Position numbers and translations under genes: made by a program. Source: Clostridia bacterium (GTDB taxonomy: Bacteria > Bacillota_A > Clostridia > Oscillospirales > CAG-272). From it: a stretch of 33,809 nucleotides of DNA. Of the stretch, positions 33,076 to 33,809 are shown piece by piece. Where the stretch lies: positions 1 through 33,809 of the forward strand of contig JAFQLG010000105.1 in the NCBI GenBank assembly GCA_017414605.1, given 5' to 3'. The notes beneath the pieces are model-generated. The model searched no databases and had not been told where the DNA came from. It saw only the letters and a list, made by a program, of their open reading frames with translations. Each line of letters opens with the position of its first letter. The stretch's first letter is position 1.

Positions 33076-33113
33076 TTTTGTTATTCAAAATATATAGCTA
33101 TTGTCCGAAAGTA

Positions 33114-33809
33114 TTATTCGAAGTCAACTACAACGTACTCAAAGCCGCTGAGCCACTCTGCGTTGTTAGCGTCACCGGGAGTTTCAGACTTGGGAACGAT
33201 GGTACCGTTCTTGATCTTCTCGAAGAGTGCATTGTACTGAGCCTCGGTGAAGGTTGTGAATCTGGAGGTTGCGATAGGAAGACCTGTTGCACTGTCAGCT
33301 GCGCCGAGGTTCTGGGTCTTACCGGAGAGATCGGACTCCCACTTGCCTGCGTAGTACTGCTCAAGTACCTTTCCAACGGACTCCTTGAGTCCCTTAACCG
33401 CGCTGGTGATTACGAGCTCGGAAGCATAGGACTGGTCAACGTCAACACCAATGATCTTGGAGCCGGGGTTAGCCTCTGCTGCTGCCTTAACGCTCTCAAA
33501 CATAGAACCGCCACATGCGAATACAACTTCTGTTCCGCCGCTGTACCAGCCGTTGATCTGAGCCTGAAGCTCTGCGGATGCGCTGAAGCTTGCGCCGTGC
33601 TGGAAGCTGAACTTAACGGTTACTGCGCCCTTATCGAGGCCGAGCTCCTTAGCTGCTGCCTCTGCGCCCTGTACAAAGCCGTAGCCGAAACGGTTACATG
33701 CGGGGTTAGAGCCGCCGCCACCACCGGTGTAGCCGAGCTTTCTGTAGCCGTCCATAACTGCTGCGTAACCTGCAAGGTAACCGGATTCCTGTTCCTTGTA
33801 AACAACTGC
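33114..33809 (-). CDS. BMP family nucleoside-binding lipoprotein (N-terminus outside window)
   Basis: Partial gene, open to the window edge with at least 231 residues of the C-terminal part. It belongs to the BMP/Med/PnrA family (periplasmic-binding fold, cell-surface lipoproteins). Motifs: KEQESGYLAGYAAVMDGYRKLGYTGG, SNPACNRFGYGFVQGAEAAAKE, VVFACGGSMFESVKAAAE and IGVDVDQSYASE, the last carrying ribose-contact residues in known members. A glycine run (GGGGG) replaces the usual GG around the turn. First gene of the transporter operon; the hairpin after it probably boosts its share. The signal peptide and lipobox are not in view. Confidence 0.92.
   Translation of the reverse strand, partial: AVVYKEQESGYLAGYAAVMDGYRKLGYTGGGGGSNPACNRFGYGFVQGAEAAAKELGLDKGAVTVKFSFQHGASFSASAELQAQINGWYSGGTEVVFACGGSMFESVKAAAEANPGSKIIGVDVDQSYASELVITSAVKGLKESVGKVLEQYYAGKWESDLSGKTQNLGAADSATGLPIATSRFTTFTEAQYNALFEKIKNGTIVPKSETPGDANNAEWLSGFEYVVVDFE

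Noticed and set aside
1..33809. CRISPR array, prophage, transposon or toxin-antitoxin locus
   Set aside because: No spaced direct repeats, integrase, transposase, phage structural genes or paired toxin-antitoxin genes were seen; the single XRE protein lacks an adjacent toxin gene.

Overview
The window looks like chromosome of an endospore-forming member of the Clostridia (Bacillota), probably a gut Oscillospiraceae-type organism. The evidence is spoVT, strong AGGAGG-type ribosome binding sites, TTGACA/TATAAT promoters with 17-bp spacers, ArgR/CsoR-style regulation, several lipobox lipoproteins, and gene clusters typical of this class. The phylum is fairly certain; the family is inference.

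Layout. 1-5522 (+): housekeeping block with a possible tail of an upstream gene, yggT, ileS, lspA, an rluD-type pseudouridine synthase, and greA with its terminator. 5579-8437 (+): copper module, csoR and copA, with a textbook CsoR-type inverted repeat between the -35 and -10. The copA frame runs on into a CopZ-like domain that keeps its own ribosome binding site. 8508-9559 (+): aldo/keto reductase. 9593-9881 (+): a promoter, a long rod-shaped RNA of about 200 nt resembling 6S RNA, and a terminator. 9909-11371 (+): a lipoprotein with eight 26-residue cysteine-rich repeats. 11386-13944 (-): polar amino-acid ABC transporter whose binding protein appears circularly permuted. 14084-14840 (-): mscL. 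14888-15330 (+): tRNA-Ser(GGA) followed by an unusual structured element made partly of tRNA fragments. 15355-18711 (+): purine nucleoside salvage operon (secreted 5'-nucleotidase, PgeF, nucleoside hydrolase). 18715-20754 (-): ABC-F ATPase. 20836-21507 (+): lipase-like alpha/beta hydrolase. 21506-23136 (-): secreted CHAP-domain protein. 23283-23839 (+): small XRE regulator with a structured leader and a possible 26-codon leader ORF. 23877-28492 (+): trkA-trkH-tmk-yitT-family operon. 28496-29041 (-): spoVT. 29049-33809 (-): BMP-type nucleoside ABC transporter (lipoprotein cut by the window edge, ATPase, two permeases).

How parts work together. The secreted nucleotidase, nucleoside hydrolase, PgeF and the BMP-family transporter together suggest capture and breakdown of extracellular nucleotides and nucleosides, although the two loci are separated by about 10 kb. 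LspA would mature the four or more lipoproteins seen here. CsoR and CopA/CopZ form a self-contained copper sensing and export unit.

No CRISPR array, prophage, transposase or classical defence system was seen. The most interesting observations are the permuted binding protein, the copA-copZ read-through that depends on a run of exactly seven A, the 6S-like RNA with a terminator before the downstream lipoprotein, the tRNA-derived element after tRNA-Ser, and a hairpin that hides the spoVT ribosome binding site.
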